In this document: piece after piece, positions 27,207-35,488 of the stretch
Layout of the letters: the number at the start of each line of letters is the position of its first letter
Numbering within the stretch: the first letter of the stretch is position 1
Assembly: GCA_944321745.1 (NCBI GenBank)
Contig: CALUML010000006.1
Coordinates: 1 to 48,022, forward strand
Source of the DNA: an uncultured Bacteroidales bacterium
Lineage (GTDB): Bacteria; Bacteroidota; Bacteroidia; Bacteroidales; Paludibacteraceae
Direction: 5' to 3'
Length of the DNA: 48,022 nucleotides
Notes under the pieces: generated by a model
Seen by the model: the letters and a program-made list of their open reading frames with translations, nothing else
The model's database searches: none
Told to the model about the DNA's origin: nothing
Position numbers and translations under genes: made by a program

Positions 27207-27427
27207 ATTCGTTGACTGTGCCGACGGACGTTCGTTGACTGTGCCGACGGACGTTCGTTGACCGTGCCGACGGACGTTCGTCGGTTGTGTCGAGAAACGT
27301 TCGTCGGTTGTGTCGAGAAACGTTACTCGGAGGTGCCGAGAAGCGTTACTCAGCGGTGGTGAGAAACGCTTCTCGGCGATACTAAGAAACGCTTCTCGCG
27401 GGTGGCGGGAAGCGTTTCTCTTTGCGG
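27207..27427. repeat. 23-bp tandem hairpin array, nine units plus a partial
   Basis: Units start at 27207, 27230, 27253, 27276, 27299, 27322, 27345, 27368 and 27391, exactly 23 bp apart, with a partial tenth from 27414. Most units are imperfect inverted repeats (positions 1-9 against 15-23). The sequence drifts along the array from the type GTTCGTTGA...CCGACGGAC to GCTTCTCGC...CGGGAAGC. The array starts just after the deoC gene (stop 27482, minus) and lies between deoC and gcvP. There are no spacers and no cas genes. Confidence 0.9.
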
Positions 27428-27481
27428 TTACTGTTGGGTTTTAGGATGTGCTGGTTGGCGGGTTTGCACGCGCCTGTGCGG

Positions 27482-28363
27482 TTAGAAGTACTTCACTTCT
27501 TTCCCCTCGATGGAGGTGAGCAGGTTGTTGGCCAGGCGGCTCGCGCCGAAGCGGAACAGGCGGTTGTCCAGCCATTCCTTGCCGAGGATTTCTTTCACTA
27601 TCGTGTAGTGCTTCACGGCATCTTCGGTGGTGGAGATGCCTCCGGCGGGTTTGAAGCCCACTTTTGCCTGGTTTTTCTCGTTCCATTGGCTGATGGCCTG
27701 GCACATCACGTAGGTGGCTTCCGGGGTGGCGGACACGGAGGTCTTGCCCGTGGAGGTCTTGATGAAGTCAGCCCCGCTGGCCATGGCGAGCAGTGCTGCC
27801 TTCTTGATGTTCGAGGCGGTGTGCAGTTCGCCCGTTTCGAGTATGACCTTCAGGTGTGCGTCACGGCAGGAGGCCTTGATTTCGCTCAGTTCGTCGCACA
27901 CTTCTTCGTAGCGGCCTTCGAGGAACTTGCCGACGGATATCACCACGTCAATCTCGGTGGCTCCTTCGAGCACGGTCATGGCCGTTTCGGCCACTTTCAC
28001 TTCGAGGAAGGTCTGCGAGGCGGGGAAGCCGCCCGTCACGGCAGCAATGCCAATGGGTTCGGTGAGGGTCTCCTTCACCACGGGCACGAGGGCTGGGTAC
28101 ACGCACAGGGCGGCCACGTTGGGCAGGTGGGGGAAGTGTTGCTGGAACTCGTTCACCCGCCGCGTCATCGCCTCGATGTGGGCGGCGGTGTCGCTTCCGT
28201 TGAGCGAGGTGAGGTCTATCTGGCTCAGGCATTGTTTGTACACGGCGGGGTTGTCGTTCTCGGCAAAGTGCTCGGACAGTATCCGGGCTGTTTCCTGCCG
28301 CACGGCTTCGTCGCTCAGCTGGCAGCCGTAAAGGTCGAAGAGTTCTTCAAATTTACTTTTCAT
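27482..28363 (-). CDS. deoC: deoxyribose-phosphate aldolase
   Basis: The 293-residue TIM-barrel aldolase cleaves 2-deoxyribose-5-phosphate to acetaldehyde and glyceraldehyde-3-phosphate. The Schiff-base lysine is Lys202 in GADFIKTSTGKTS. AALCVYPALVPVVKETL, EIDVVISVGKFLEGRYEEV and LKVILETGEL match the family, and VGFKPAGGISTTEDAVKHY binds phosphate. It is longer than the ~220-260 residue E. coli or Bacillus types, as in other Bacteroidetes. Its start lies 10 nt after the stop of the MazG-like gene, so the two are probably one transcript. Confidence 0.95.
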   Translation of the reverse strand: MKSKFEELFDLYGCQLSDEAVRQETARILSEHFAENDNPAVYKQCLSQIDLTSLNGSDTAAHIEAMTRRVNEFQQHFPHLPNVAALCVYPALVPVVKETLTEPIGIAAVTGGFPASQTFLEVKVAETAMTVLEGATEIDVVISVGKFLEGRYEEVCDELSEIKASCRDAHLKVILETGELHTASNIKKAALLAMASGADFIKTSTGKTSVSATPEATYVMCQAISQWNEKNQAKVGFKPAGGISTTEDAVKHYTIVKEILGKEWLDNRLFRFGASRLANNLLTSIEGKEVKYF

Positions 28364-28373
28364 GAGGAAAGTG

Positions 28374-28703
28374 TTATCTGTTTAATTTTTCATTGTTCTT
28401 GTGGCGTTCCCGGTCGCGTTCAGTCTTCTTGCGGAGGTTGTGTTCGAAGGCCTCGGTCAGGTTCACGCCCGTCTGGTTGGCCAGGCAGATGAGTACCCAC
28501 AGCACGTCGGCCATCTCGTCGGCCAGGCTTGCCCCCTCGTCCGATTTCTTGAACGACTGGTCGCCGTAGGTGCGCACCATGACGCGGGCCAGTTCGCCCA
28601 CCTCCTCGGTGAGCACGGCCATGTTCGACAGTTCGGAAAAGTACCTCACGCCGTAGGTTTTTATCCAGTCGTCCACCCGTTGTTGCGCTTCGTCTAAAGT
28701 CAC
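28374..28703 (-). CDS. MazG-like nucleotide pyrophosphohydrolase
   Basis: This 109-residue all-alpha protein has the MazG/dUTPase-like metal-binding pattern EEVGEL (about 31-36) paired with DEMADVLW (about 62-69), i.e. E..E then E..D. A single-domain member of this size would form a tetramer and hydrolyse non-canonical or surplus NTPs/dNTPs to NMP and PPi; the exact substrate is unknown. DEAQQRVDDWIKTYGVRYFSELSNMAVLTEEVGELARV is a typical start. It lies directly upstream of deoC, so both handle nucleotide salvage or cleaning. Confidence 0.88.
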   Translation of the reverse strand: MTLDEAQQRVDDWIKTYGVRYFSELSNMAVLTEEVGELARVMVRTYGDQSFKKSDEGASLADEMADVLWVLICLANQTGVNLTEAFEHNLRKKTERDRERHKNNEKLNR

Positions 28704-28795
28704 GTTTATTAGTGATTAGTGATTAACGGTTAGTGATTAGTGATTGGCGGCGCAGCACTAATCGTTAACCGTTAATCACTAATTACTAATCGTTA
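28704..28795. repeat. tandem phrase repeat (gattagtgattaacggtta), MazG-like leader
   Basis: 'gattagt' units at 28709-28745 are answered by the inverted 'actaatcgttaaccgttaatcac' type at 28757-28793, so the gap can fold on itself. Same family as 8140-8160, 18250-18300 and 39112-39145. Confidence 0.8.
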
Positions 28796-28800
28796 TGTTT

Positions 28801-29469
28801 TCATTCATTCAGCCGTGCAATGATGGTTTCGTTGCCGGTGGTGTTGTCGCCCACCTGCACGAACACCTCCGTGTCCAGCGGGAAGTAGAGGTCCACCCGC
28901 GAGCCGAACTTGATGAAGCCCAGCTGCTCGTTCACGCGGCATTTCTTCCCTTCGCGGGCGTAGGTCACGATGCGCCGCGCCAATGCTCCGGCCACCTGGC
29001 GCACCAGCACCTGGATGCCCGACGGGGTTTCGATGACCACCGTGGAGCGTTCGTTCTCGGTGCTCGACTTGGGCAGGAAGGCCATCATGTGGTTGCCGTT
29101 GTGGTGCACGGACTTCATGATGTGTCCTGCCACGGGATACCAGTTGGCGTGCACGTTGAAGATGGACATGAAGATGGACACCTGTATGCGCCGGTCGCCG
29201 AAGTATTCGGGCTCTTCGGTCGGTTCCACCACCACCACGGTGCCGTCGGCGGGTGCCACCACCAGCCCGGGGTCGTCGATTTCGACCACCCGGGTCGGGT
29301 TGCGGAAAAAGTAGGTAAAGAAGATGAGTATCAGCGACGACAGGATGGTGGATATGGCGAAAATGATTTTGGGGTAGTGCATGTACACAATCAGGTTGAC
29401 TACGAACAGCACGAAGCAAAGCCCCAGCAGAATCCAATACCCTTCCTTATGTATCTTGATGTACTTCAT
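28801..29469 (-). CDS. psd: phosphatidylserine decarboxylase (small, archaeal-type)
   Basis: The 222-residue proenzyme starts at MKYIKIHKEGYWILL (29469); 19 upstream in-frame codons lack support. A membrane segment covers about 11-55. Self-cleavage should occur between Gly189 and Ser190 in FIKFGSRVDLYFP, generating the pyruvoyl group. VAPADGTVVV and SIFMSIFNVHANWYPVAG (with the conserved His) are family blocks. It makes phosphatidylethanolamine at the inner membrane. A phosphatidylserine synthase gene is usual next door but none is seen here. Confidence 0.95.
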   Translation of the reverse strand: MKYIKIHKEGYWILLGLCFVLFVVNLIVYMHYPKIIFAISTILSSLILIFFTYFFRNPTRVVEIDDPGLVVAPADGTVVVVEPTEEPEYFGDRRIQVSIFMSIFNVHANWYPVAGHIMKSVHHNGNHMMAFLPKSSTENERSTVVIETPSGIQVLVRQVAGALARRIVTYAREGKKCRVNEQLGFIKFGSRVDLYFPLDTEVFVQVGDNTTGNETIIARLNE

Positions 29470-29878
29470 ACGATGGTATCGTTGTAAATGAAAAGCAAAA
29501 GTAAGGAAAAAGATTGACCCATGCAACCTGTGTCTGTGAGAAAAACACCATTCTCAGTATGTGCCTGTCATTTCAGATTTCAGATTGCTTCCCGCAGATT
29601 TCGCAGATTGCCGCAGAAGCAAGCAAGGTCGTTGGGTTTGGATGCGGAGTATCGGTCGCCGTGTTGTAGAGACAACGCATGCCTTGTCTCCCGTGCATAA
29701 AGGGGATGTATGCGATTTGGTAGAGACAAGGCATGCCTTGTCTCTACATGTATTTAAGATAGGATGCGTCCCGGCAAAGCAATTTCAAGCGAGCTTGATT
29801 GCTTTGCACCCGACTTTCACTATCTTTTGATAAGATAGGATGCGGTTCGGCAGTGCCAAATAGAAAACGTTGTTTTCA
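29470..29878. repeat. repeat-rich intergenic region between psd and purB
   Basis: It contains a palindrome at 29665-29690 (imperfect) and a perfect 28-bp palindrome at 29720-29747 (half-site GTAGAGACAAGGCA, same as 23999-24026). 'aagataggatgcg' occurs twice (about 29757 and 29835), and 'cagatttcgcagattgccgcag' type units lie near 29580-29615. No credible gene is present; the 89-codon frame across it consists of repeats. Confidence 0.7.
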
Positions 29879-29910
29879 TTTGCCGCTGCTCTCACCTTTC
29901 ACTATCTTTG
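29879..29910 (+). promoter_or_regulatory. promoter of purB
   Basis: TTTG at 29879-29882, a 20-nt spacer, then TATCTTTG at 29903-29910; the ATG is 33 nt further, preceded by an 'atacatatatatagtagt' stretch. Confidence 0.7.
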
Positions 29911-29942
29911 TGCCTTGATTTCCCATACATATATATAGTAGT

Positions 29943-31292
29943 ATGACGATGGACTTGTCTCAGCTGACCGCTATTTCGCCGGTCGATGGGCGTTACCGCG
30001 CGAAGACGGAGCGGTATGCCGGTTATTTTTCCGAATATGCTTTGATCCGCTACCGGGTGCTGGTCGAAGTGGAGTATTTCATTGCCTTGTGCGAGTTGCC
30101 GTTGCCGCAGTTGGCGGGGGTGCGCGCAGACGTGTTCCCGGCCTTGCGGGCCTTGTACGCGGACTTCACGAGCAAGGATGCCGCCCGCATCAAGGAGATA
30201 GAGAAGGTGACCAACCACGACGTGAAGGCCGTGGAGTATTTCCTGAAAGAAAAATTCGACGCGCTCGGGCTGGCGGCGTTCAAGGAGTTCATTCACTTCG
30301 GGCTGACTTCGCAGGACATTAATAATACGTCCGTGCCCCGCTCCATCAAGGACGCGCTGGACGAGGTGTATTTCCCCGAACTGGAACGCCTCACCGGCGA
30401 GCTGCAACGCCTGGCCGACGAGTGGGCGGACGTGCCCATGCTGGCCAAGACGCACGGGCAACCCGCCTCGCCCACGCGGCTGGGCAAGGAGGTCATGGTG
30501 TTCGTGAGCCGCTTGCGCCAACAGGCGAAGTTGCTGCGCGAGGTGCCGCTGTCGGCCAAGTTCGGCGGGGCGACGGGCAACTTCAATGCGCACCACGTGG
30601 CCTACCCGGAGGTGGACTGGCGGGCGTTTGCCGACCGTTTCGTGGCCGAACGGCTCGGCCTGGTGCGCGAGCCGTGGACCACGCAGATATCGAACTACGA
30701 CAACCTGGCCGCCCTGTTCGACGGCATGAAGCGCGTGAATACCATCCTCATCGACCTGTGCCGCGACGTGTGGACTTACGTGTCGATGGAATATTTCAAG
30801 CAGCGCATCAAGGCGGGAGAAGTCGGCTCGTCGGCCATGCCGCACAAGGTGAACCCCATCGACTTCGAGAACGCCGAAGGCAACCTGGGCATGGCCAACG
30901 CCGTGCTCACCTTCCTGGCGCAGAAACTGCCCGTCAGCCGCCTGCAACGCGACCTGACCGACAGCACCGTGCTGCGCAACGTGGGCGTGCCCTTCGCCCA
31001 TACGATGATTGCCACGCAGAGCATCATGAAGGGCCTGGGCAAGCTGCTGCTCAACGAGGCCGCCATCAGCCGCGACCTGGACCACACGTGGGCCGTGGTG
31101 GCCGAGGGCATCCAGACGGTGTTGCGCCGCGAAGGCTACCCCGCCCCCTACGAGGCGTTGAAAGCCCTCACCCGCACCAACAGCGAGATAACCGAGCAAT
31201 CCATCCGCCATTTTATCGACACGCTCGACGTGAGCGATGCCGTGAAGGAGGAACTGCGCCGCATCACGCCGCACAATTACACGGGAATGTGA
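29943..31292 (+). CDS. purB: adenylosuccinate lyase
   Basis: The 449-residue protein belongs to the E. coli-type PurB subgroup of the fumarase/aspartase superfamily. It acts twice in purine synthesis, on SAICAR and on adenylosuccinate. The signature loop is GSSAMPHKVNPIDFENAEGN (about 293-312). MDLSQLTAISPVDGRYRAKT at the N-terminus, FTSKDAARIKEIEKVTNHDVKAVEYFL and HFGLTSQDINNTSVP match the family, and AKTHGQPASPT carries the catalytic His. The start could be Met1 or Met3. Downstream are GC-rich repeats and a small inverted-repeat element. Confidence 0.97.
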   Translation: MTMDLSQLTAISPVDGRYRAKTERYAGYFSEYALIRYRVLVEVEYFIALCELPLPQLAGVRADVFPALRALYADFTSKDAARIKEIEKVTNHDVKAVEYFLKEKFDALGLAAFKEFIHFGLTSQDINNTSVPRSIKDALDEVYFPELERLTGELQRLADEWADVPMLAKTHGQPASPTRLGKEVMVFVSRLRQQAKLLREVPLSAKFGGATGNFNAHHVAYPEVDWRAFADRFVAERLGLVREPWTTQISNYDNLAALFDGMKRVNTILIDLCRDVWTYVSMEYFKQRIKAGEVGSSAMPHKVNPIDFENAEGNLGMANAVLTFLAQKLPVSRLQRDLTDSTVLRNVGVPFAHTMIATQSIMKGLGKLLLNEAAISRDLDHTWAVVAEGIQTVLRREGYPAPYEALKALTRTNSEITEQSIRHFIDTLDVSDAVKEELRRITPHNYTGM

Positions 31293-31374
31293 GGCCTCCC
31301 CAAGCCCCTCCAAAGGAGGGGATGTTGCGGGCGGGGCAAGCGTACCCCGCATCCCGATGCCTTGCATCCTGCGT

Positions 31375-31461
31375 CCCGTCATTTCGAGCGCAGCGAGAAA
31401 TCTCACAGTAACTCCAAAGATATTATCGGTGGAGATTTCTCGCTGCGCTCGAAATGACGGG
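31375..31461. repeat. 87-bp inverted-repeat element (MITE/REP-like)
   Basis: Perfect 30-bp arms (31375-31404 and 31432-31461), starting CCCGTCATTTCGAGCGCAGC, flank a 27-bp spacer. No target-site duplication is obvious. It resembles short palindromic repeats scattered in many bacterial genomes. 'cctccc...ggaggg' type repeats flank it at 31293-31320 and 31545-31570. Confidence 0.8.
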
Positions 31462-31582
31462 GAGCGTGAATTTGTAGTTTTCCCAAAGCCTCTTGGAAGA
31501 GAGGCTGGTCGGGCTTTAATCCTTTAACCGCCTCTGCGTCCTCCTCCCCTTGGGGGAGGTCGGGAGGGGCATCCTATCAAGC

Positions 31583-33421
31583 ATGTTTAAATTCTGGACT
31601 CTCATCAAGCGTTTCATACCGCCGTACCGCAAGTACGTGGTATTGCTGTTCCTGTTCAACATCCTCTCCACGGTGTTCAGCCTCTTTTCGTTCGCCGCGC
31701 TGATTCCCATCCTGCGCATCCTTTTCGGCATCGAGTCGGCCGGGCGGGCGTACCAGCCGTGGGCGTGGGGCGACGGGCTGGGCGACATTGTCAACGCCTG
31801 GAAAAACAACATCTTCTACCACATCGAGGGGGTGATACAGTCTGCCGGGCCGGTGCAGGCCTTCGCCTACATCGCCCTCCTCCTGGTGGTGATGCCGGCT
31901 CTCAAGGTGGGCACGTCCTACCTCGGGTCGTACTTCCTCATCCCCATCCGCACCGGCGTGCTGCGCGACCTGCGGCGGCAGCTGTACGACAAAATCCTCT
32001 CCCTGCCCCTCGGCTTCTTCTCCGACGAGCGCAAGGGCGACATCATGGCCCGCATGACGGGCGACGTGAACGAGGTGGAGTACTCCATCATGAGTTCGCT
32101 CGACCTGGTGTTCAAAAACCCCGTCATGATCGTGATGTACCTCGCCGTCATGTTCTCCATCAGTTGGGAGCTCACCATCTTCGCCCTCATCTTCCTGCCG
32201 GTGGCGGGCACGGCGGTGGGGCGCATCGGCAAGTCGCTCAAGCGTAAGTCCAAAGCCGGGCAGGAGCAGACGGGCGAACTCCTCTCGCAAATCGAAGAGA
32301 CGCTCGGCGGCCTGCGGGTGGTCAAGGCCTTCAACGCCGAGGGCAAGCTGGCCGAACGCTTCGCGCAGCTGAACGAGCGCCTGCGCCGCACTTTCAACCG
32401 CATCAACCGCCGCCAGGCCCTGGCGCATCCCGTGAGCGAACTGCTGGGCACGGTGGTCATCGCCGTGCTGCTGTGCGTGGGCGGCCTGTTCATCCTGCGC
32501 GGCACGGGCGGCCTCACGGGCGAGACGTTCATCTACTACCTCACCATTTTTTACCTGATAATCAATCCCGCCAAGGAGCTTTCGAAGGCCACGTACAGCA
32601 TACAGAAGGGGCTGGCCTCGGTGGAGCGGGTGGACAAGATACTCCAGGCCGAGAGCGACATCCGCGAGCCTGCCGCCCCCGCGCGGCTCACGGGCTTCAC
32701 GGACCGCATCGAATACCGCGGCGTGTGGTTCCGCTACCAGAACGACTGGGTGCTGCGCGACGTGAACCTCACCGTGCCCAAGGGCAAGACCGTCGCCCTC
32801 GTGGGGCAGTCGGGCTCGGGCAAGTCCACGCTGGTGGACCTCCTGCCCCGCTTCTACGACCCCCAGCGCGGGGCGGTCACCATCGACGGCGTCGACCTGC
32901 GCGACCTGCGCACGCGCGACCTCCGCGCCCTCATGGGCAACGTGAACCAGGAGGCCATCCTCTTCAACGACACGTTTTACAACAACATCACCTTTGGCGT
33001 GGAGCACGCCACCCGCGAGCAGGTGGAGGAGGCCGCCCGCATCGCCAACGCCCACGACTTCATCATGGCCTCCGAGCATGGCTACGACACCGTGATTGGC
33101 GACCGGGGCGGCAAGCTCAGCGGCGGCCAGCGGCAGCGCATCAGCATCGCCCGCGCCATCCTGAAGAATCCCCCCATCCTCATCCTCGACGAGGCCACCT
33201 CGGCCCTGGACACCGAGTCGGAAAAAATGGTGCAGCAGGCGCTCGAGAACCTCATGCGCAACCGCACCACGCTGGTGGTGGCGCACCGCCTCTCCACCAT
33301 CCGCAAGGCCGACGAAATCTGCGTGATGCACGAGGGGCAAATCGTGGAACGCGGCCGCCACGAGGAGCTGGTGGCGCGCGACGGCTACTACAAACGCCTG
33401 GTGGACATGCAGTCGTTCTGA
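31583..33421 (+). CDS. ABC exporter, MsbA-like half transporter (TMD-NBD fusion)
   Basis: The 612-residue protein starts at MFKFWTLIKRFIPPYRKY; 11 upstream in-frame codons are repeat DNA. Six membrane segments span about 20-330. The nucleotide-binding domain has Walker A GQSGSGKST (about 407), signature LSGGQRQR (about 511), Walker B ILILDEATSALD (about 531) and H-loop VVAHRLST. It would dimerise and export lipids, lipid A-core or a drug-like substrate from the inner membrane; MsbA is the best guess from overall likeness. No partner half transporter is adjacent. Confidence 0.93.
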   Translation: MFKFWTLIKRFIPPYRKYVVLLFLFNILSTVFSLFSFAALIPILRILFGIESAGRAYQPWAWGDGLGDIVNAWKNNIFYHIEGVIQSAGPVQAFAYIALLLVVMPALKVGTSYLGSYFLIPIRTGVLRDLRRQLYDKILSLPLGFFSDERKGDIMARMTGDVNEVEYSIMSSLDLVFKNPVMIVMYLAVMFSISWELTIFALIFLPVAGTAVGRIGKSLKRKSKAGQEQTGELLSQIEETLGGLRVVKAFNAEGKLAERFAQLNERLRRTFNRINRRQALAHPVSELLGTVVIAVLLCVGGLFILRGTGGLTGETFIYYLTIFYLIINPAKELSKATYSIQKGLASVERVDKILQAESDIREPAAPARLTGFTDRIEYRGVWFRYQNDWVLRDVNLTVPKGKTVALVGQSGSGKSTLVDLLPRFYDPQRGAVTIDGVDLRDLRTRDLRALMGNVNQEAILFNDTFYNNITFGVEHATREQVEEAARIANAHDFIMASEHGYDTVIGDRGGKLSGGQRQRISIARAILKNPPILILDEATSALDTESEKMVQQALENLMRNRTTLVVAHRLSTIRKADEICVMHEGQIVERGRHEELVARDGYYKRLVDMQSF

Positions 33422-33441
33422 CGGCGTTCCCTCCCGCTTGT

Positions 33442-33575
33442 GCCCGCCTTTCCCCCTCGAAGGCGGGCGCGGGAAAGGCCGTTATACCGGAAATTTATTT
33501 TCAGTATAACGCGCGTAAAATTCCGCTATAACGGAAAAAGATTTCTGTTATGGCGGAATTTTTCATGTGCCGTGA
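33442..33575. repeat. hairpin plus 22-bp-period array between the ABC and manC-type genes
   Basis: GCCCGCCTT (33442-33450) pairs with AAGGCGGGC (33460-33468), a possible transcript end for the ABC gene. From 33488 follow four 22-bp units (33488, 33510, 33532, 33554), mostly starting CGGAA and ending in TATAA or TATGG. The units are degenerate but keep exact phase. No gene in the 33422-33686 gap. Confidence 0.65.
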
Positions 33576-33628
33576 GGCTTTTGCAGGCCTGGCGGGGAAT
33601 CCCCCGGCGGAAATAATTTCCCGAACCC

Positions 33629-33659
33629 TTGGCTCGCCGTAAAAAAAGACGTACCTTAG
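33629..33659 (+). promoter_or_regulatory. probable promoter of the mannose-1-phosphate guanylyltransferase gene
   Basis: TTGG at 33629-33632, a 19-nt spacer, and TACCTTAG at 33652-33659 (one mismatch to TAnnTTTG); ATG 27 nt later. Confidence 0.45.
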
Positions 33660-33686
33660 CCGTCGCATTGAAACCTTTGTTGCGAT

Positions 33687-34760
33687 ATGGAAAATAACTA
33701 TTGCGTCATCATGGCCGGGGGCATCGGCAGCCGCTTCTGGCCTTTCAGCCGCAACGGCCGCCCCAAGCAGTTCCTGGACTTCTTCGGCACGGGCCGCTCG
33801 CTGTTGCAGCTCACGTTCGACCGCTTCTCGCAGGTGGTGCCCGTGAAGAACATGTACATCGTGACCAACCACATCTATAAGGACCTGGTGCTGGAGCAGC
33901 TGCCCGACCTGTCGCCCGACCAGATACTGGCCGAGCCGCACCGGCGCAACACCGCCCCGTGCGTGGCCTACGCCGTGAGCCGCATCCAGGCCGTGACGGA
34001 CAAGGCGAACATCATCGTGGCCCCGTCCGACCACCTCATCCTGAAGGAGGGGACGTTTCTCGACACCCTGCGCGAGGGATTGGACTTCATCGAGCGGCAC
34101 GACGTGCTGCTCACCTTGGGCATCAAGCCCAGCCGCCCCGAGACGGGCTACGGCTACATCCAGGTGGACGAGGGCGAAGGCGCGTTGCGCCGCGTGAAGA
34201 CGTTCACCGAGAAGCCCGATGCCGACCTGGCCAAGGTGTTTTTCGAAACGGGCGAGTTCTATTGGAACTCAGGCATTTTCCTGTGGAACCTGCAGGCCAT
34301 CACCGAAGCCTACCGCACCTTGCTGCCGGACATCGCCCACCGCTTCGCCGAAGGGCGCGGCAAGTGGGGCACCCCGGAGGAACAGGCTTTCGTGGACGAA
34401 ATCTACCCGGCCTGCCAGAACATCTCCATCGACTACGGCATCATGGAAAAGGCCTCGAACGTGTATGTGTTGTGTGCCGACTTCGGCTGGACCGACCTCG
34501 GCACGTGGGGCTCGCTGTACGACATGTCGAAGAAGGATGAACAGAAAAACGTGACTCTCAAGTGCCAGGCGGTGTATTACGACAGCGAACGCAACGTGGT
34601 GGCGTTGCCCGAGGACAAGCTCGTGGTGGTGCAGGGCCTGACGGACTACATCGTGGCCGAGGCGGACGACGTGCTGCTCATCTGCCGCAAATCGGAGGAA
34701 CAGCGCATCCGCCAGTTTGTCAACGATGTGAACGTGATGTTTGACGGGGAATATAGTTAG
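33687..34760 (+). CDS. manC: mannose-1-phosphate guanylyltransferase
   Basis: The 357-residue nucleotidyltransferase makes GDP-mannose from GTP and mannose-1-phosphate. The N-terminal signature is MAGGIGSRFWPFSRNGRPKQF (GxGxRxWPxSR...PKQ). IIVAPSDHLILKEGTF, LGIKPSRPETGYGYI, FTEKPDADLAK and FYWNSGIFLWNL are the usual sugar-nucleotide blocks, and GIMEKASNVYVLCADFGWTDLGTWGSLY closes the site. It has no C-terminal phosphomannose isomerase domain, as expected for this length. GDP-mannose feeds fucosylated and mannosylated surface glycans. Confidence 0.94.
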   Translation: MENNYCVIMAGGIGSRFWPFSRNGRPKQFLDFFGTGRSLLQLTFDRFSQVVPVKNMYIVTNHIYKDLVLEQLPDLSPDQILAEPHRRNTAPCVAYAVSRIQAVTDKANIIVAPSDHLILKEGTFLDTLREGLDFIERHDVLLTLGIKPSRPETGYGYIQVDEGEGALRRVKTFTEKPDADLAKVFFETGEFYWNSGIFLWNLQAITEAYRTLLPDIAHRFAEGRGKWGTPEEQAFVDEIYPACQNISIDYGIMEKASNVYVLCADFGWTDLGTWGSLYDMSKKDEQKNVTLKCQAVYYDSERNVVALPEDKLVVVQGLTDYIVAEADDVLLICRKSEEQRIRQFVNDVNVMFDGEYS

Positions 34761-34846
34761 GGGGCGCAATCGCTTAATCGTTGTAATCGCTTAATCGTAT
34801 AATCGCTTCTGCGATTCCGCGTTTTCGCGATTCCGCGTTTCTTTCT
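34761..34846. repeat. tandem phrase repeat (aatcgcttaatcg; gcgattccgcgttt), DUF7935 leader
   Basis: 'aatcgctt' units at 34767-34809 followed by 'gcgattccgcgttt' units to 34840, up to the next ATG. Same family as 9338-9551. Confidence 0.8.
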
Positions 34847-35356
34847 ATGGACGGATTGCTTATTATCGCGGTGGTCTTGTTGGTCGTGGTGGGTGTGTAC
34901 CTGCTGCTCGACCGCTTGTTGCGCAACGATGAACGTCGTCGCGCGGGGGAGGTGCGCCGGCAGGCGGTGAAGGAGGTTGTCCCCGTGCGTTTGCGTGCGT
35001 ATGAGCGGCTTGCGCTTTTCCTTGAACGCACGAAGCCGGACACCTTGTTGCCCGAGGTGGTGCAGCCGGGCATGACTTGCCTGCAACTGCACGCCAAGCT
35101 GCTGGAAACCATCCGCCGGGAATACGGGCACAACGTGTCGCAACAGCTCTACGTGGGCGACGAGGTGTGGCAGGCGGTGGTGGCGGCCAAGGAGAGCCTG
35201 GTGAGGCTGGTGAACATGTGTGCCGCCTCGTGCAGCCCGGCAGACGGGGCCGAGGTGCTGGCCGGGCGCATCATCCACGCCTACGCCGAAGCGTCCGACC
35301 CGCCCACGGAAGTGGCCTTGGCGCGGCTGAAAGCGGAGGTGAGCAAGATGTTTTAA
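34847..35356 (+). CDS. DUF7935-type membrane-anchored protein
   Basis: The 169-residue protein has one N-terminal membrane segment (about 3-22) followed by a charged, helical cytoplasmic part. The block RLRAYERLALFLERTKPDTLLPEV, then MTCLQLHAKLLETIRREYGHNVSQQLYV and VWQAVVAAKESLVRLVNMCA, is a pattern I associate with the Bacteroidetes-only DUF7935 family. Function unknown; no catalytic motif is visible. It opens a plus-strand group with the DUF6452 and DUF6048 genes and tkt. Confidence 0.8.
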   Translation: MDGLLIIAVVLLVVVGVYLLLDRLLRNDERRRAGEVRRQAVKEVVPVRLRAYERLALFLERTKPDTLLPEVVQPGMTCLQLHAKLLETIRREYGHNVSQQLYVGDEVWQAVVAAKESLVRLVNMCAASCSPADGAEVLAGRIIHAYAEASDPPTEVALARLKAEVSKMF

Positions 35357-35384
35357 GCGGAAAGAAGCGAGGGGTAAGAGAATG

Positions 35385-35457
35385 GGTACGCCAAGACGGA
35401 AAGGCGCGAAGGGGGGCGAGGTAAAAAGGACTTCGCGTCCTCGCGTCTTCGCGTACC
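35385..35457. repeat. imperfect 27-bp inverted repeat upstream of the DUF6452 gene
   Basis: Arms 35385-35411 and 35431-35457 pair at about 22 of 27 positions (GGTACGC...GCGAAG). The right arm repeats 'cgcgtcttcgcgtacc' type words. No gene lies here. Confidence 0.6.
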
Positions 35458-35488
35458 AAAAAACGCCTTAGCGCATCCAAAATAGTAC

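Noticed and set aside
27207..27427. CRISPR array
   Set aside because: Units are contiguous without spacers, they drift in sequence, and no cas genes are present.
29561..29830. An 89-codon ORF between psd and purB
   Set aside because: It is made of palindromic and phrase repeats and has no homology-like features.
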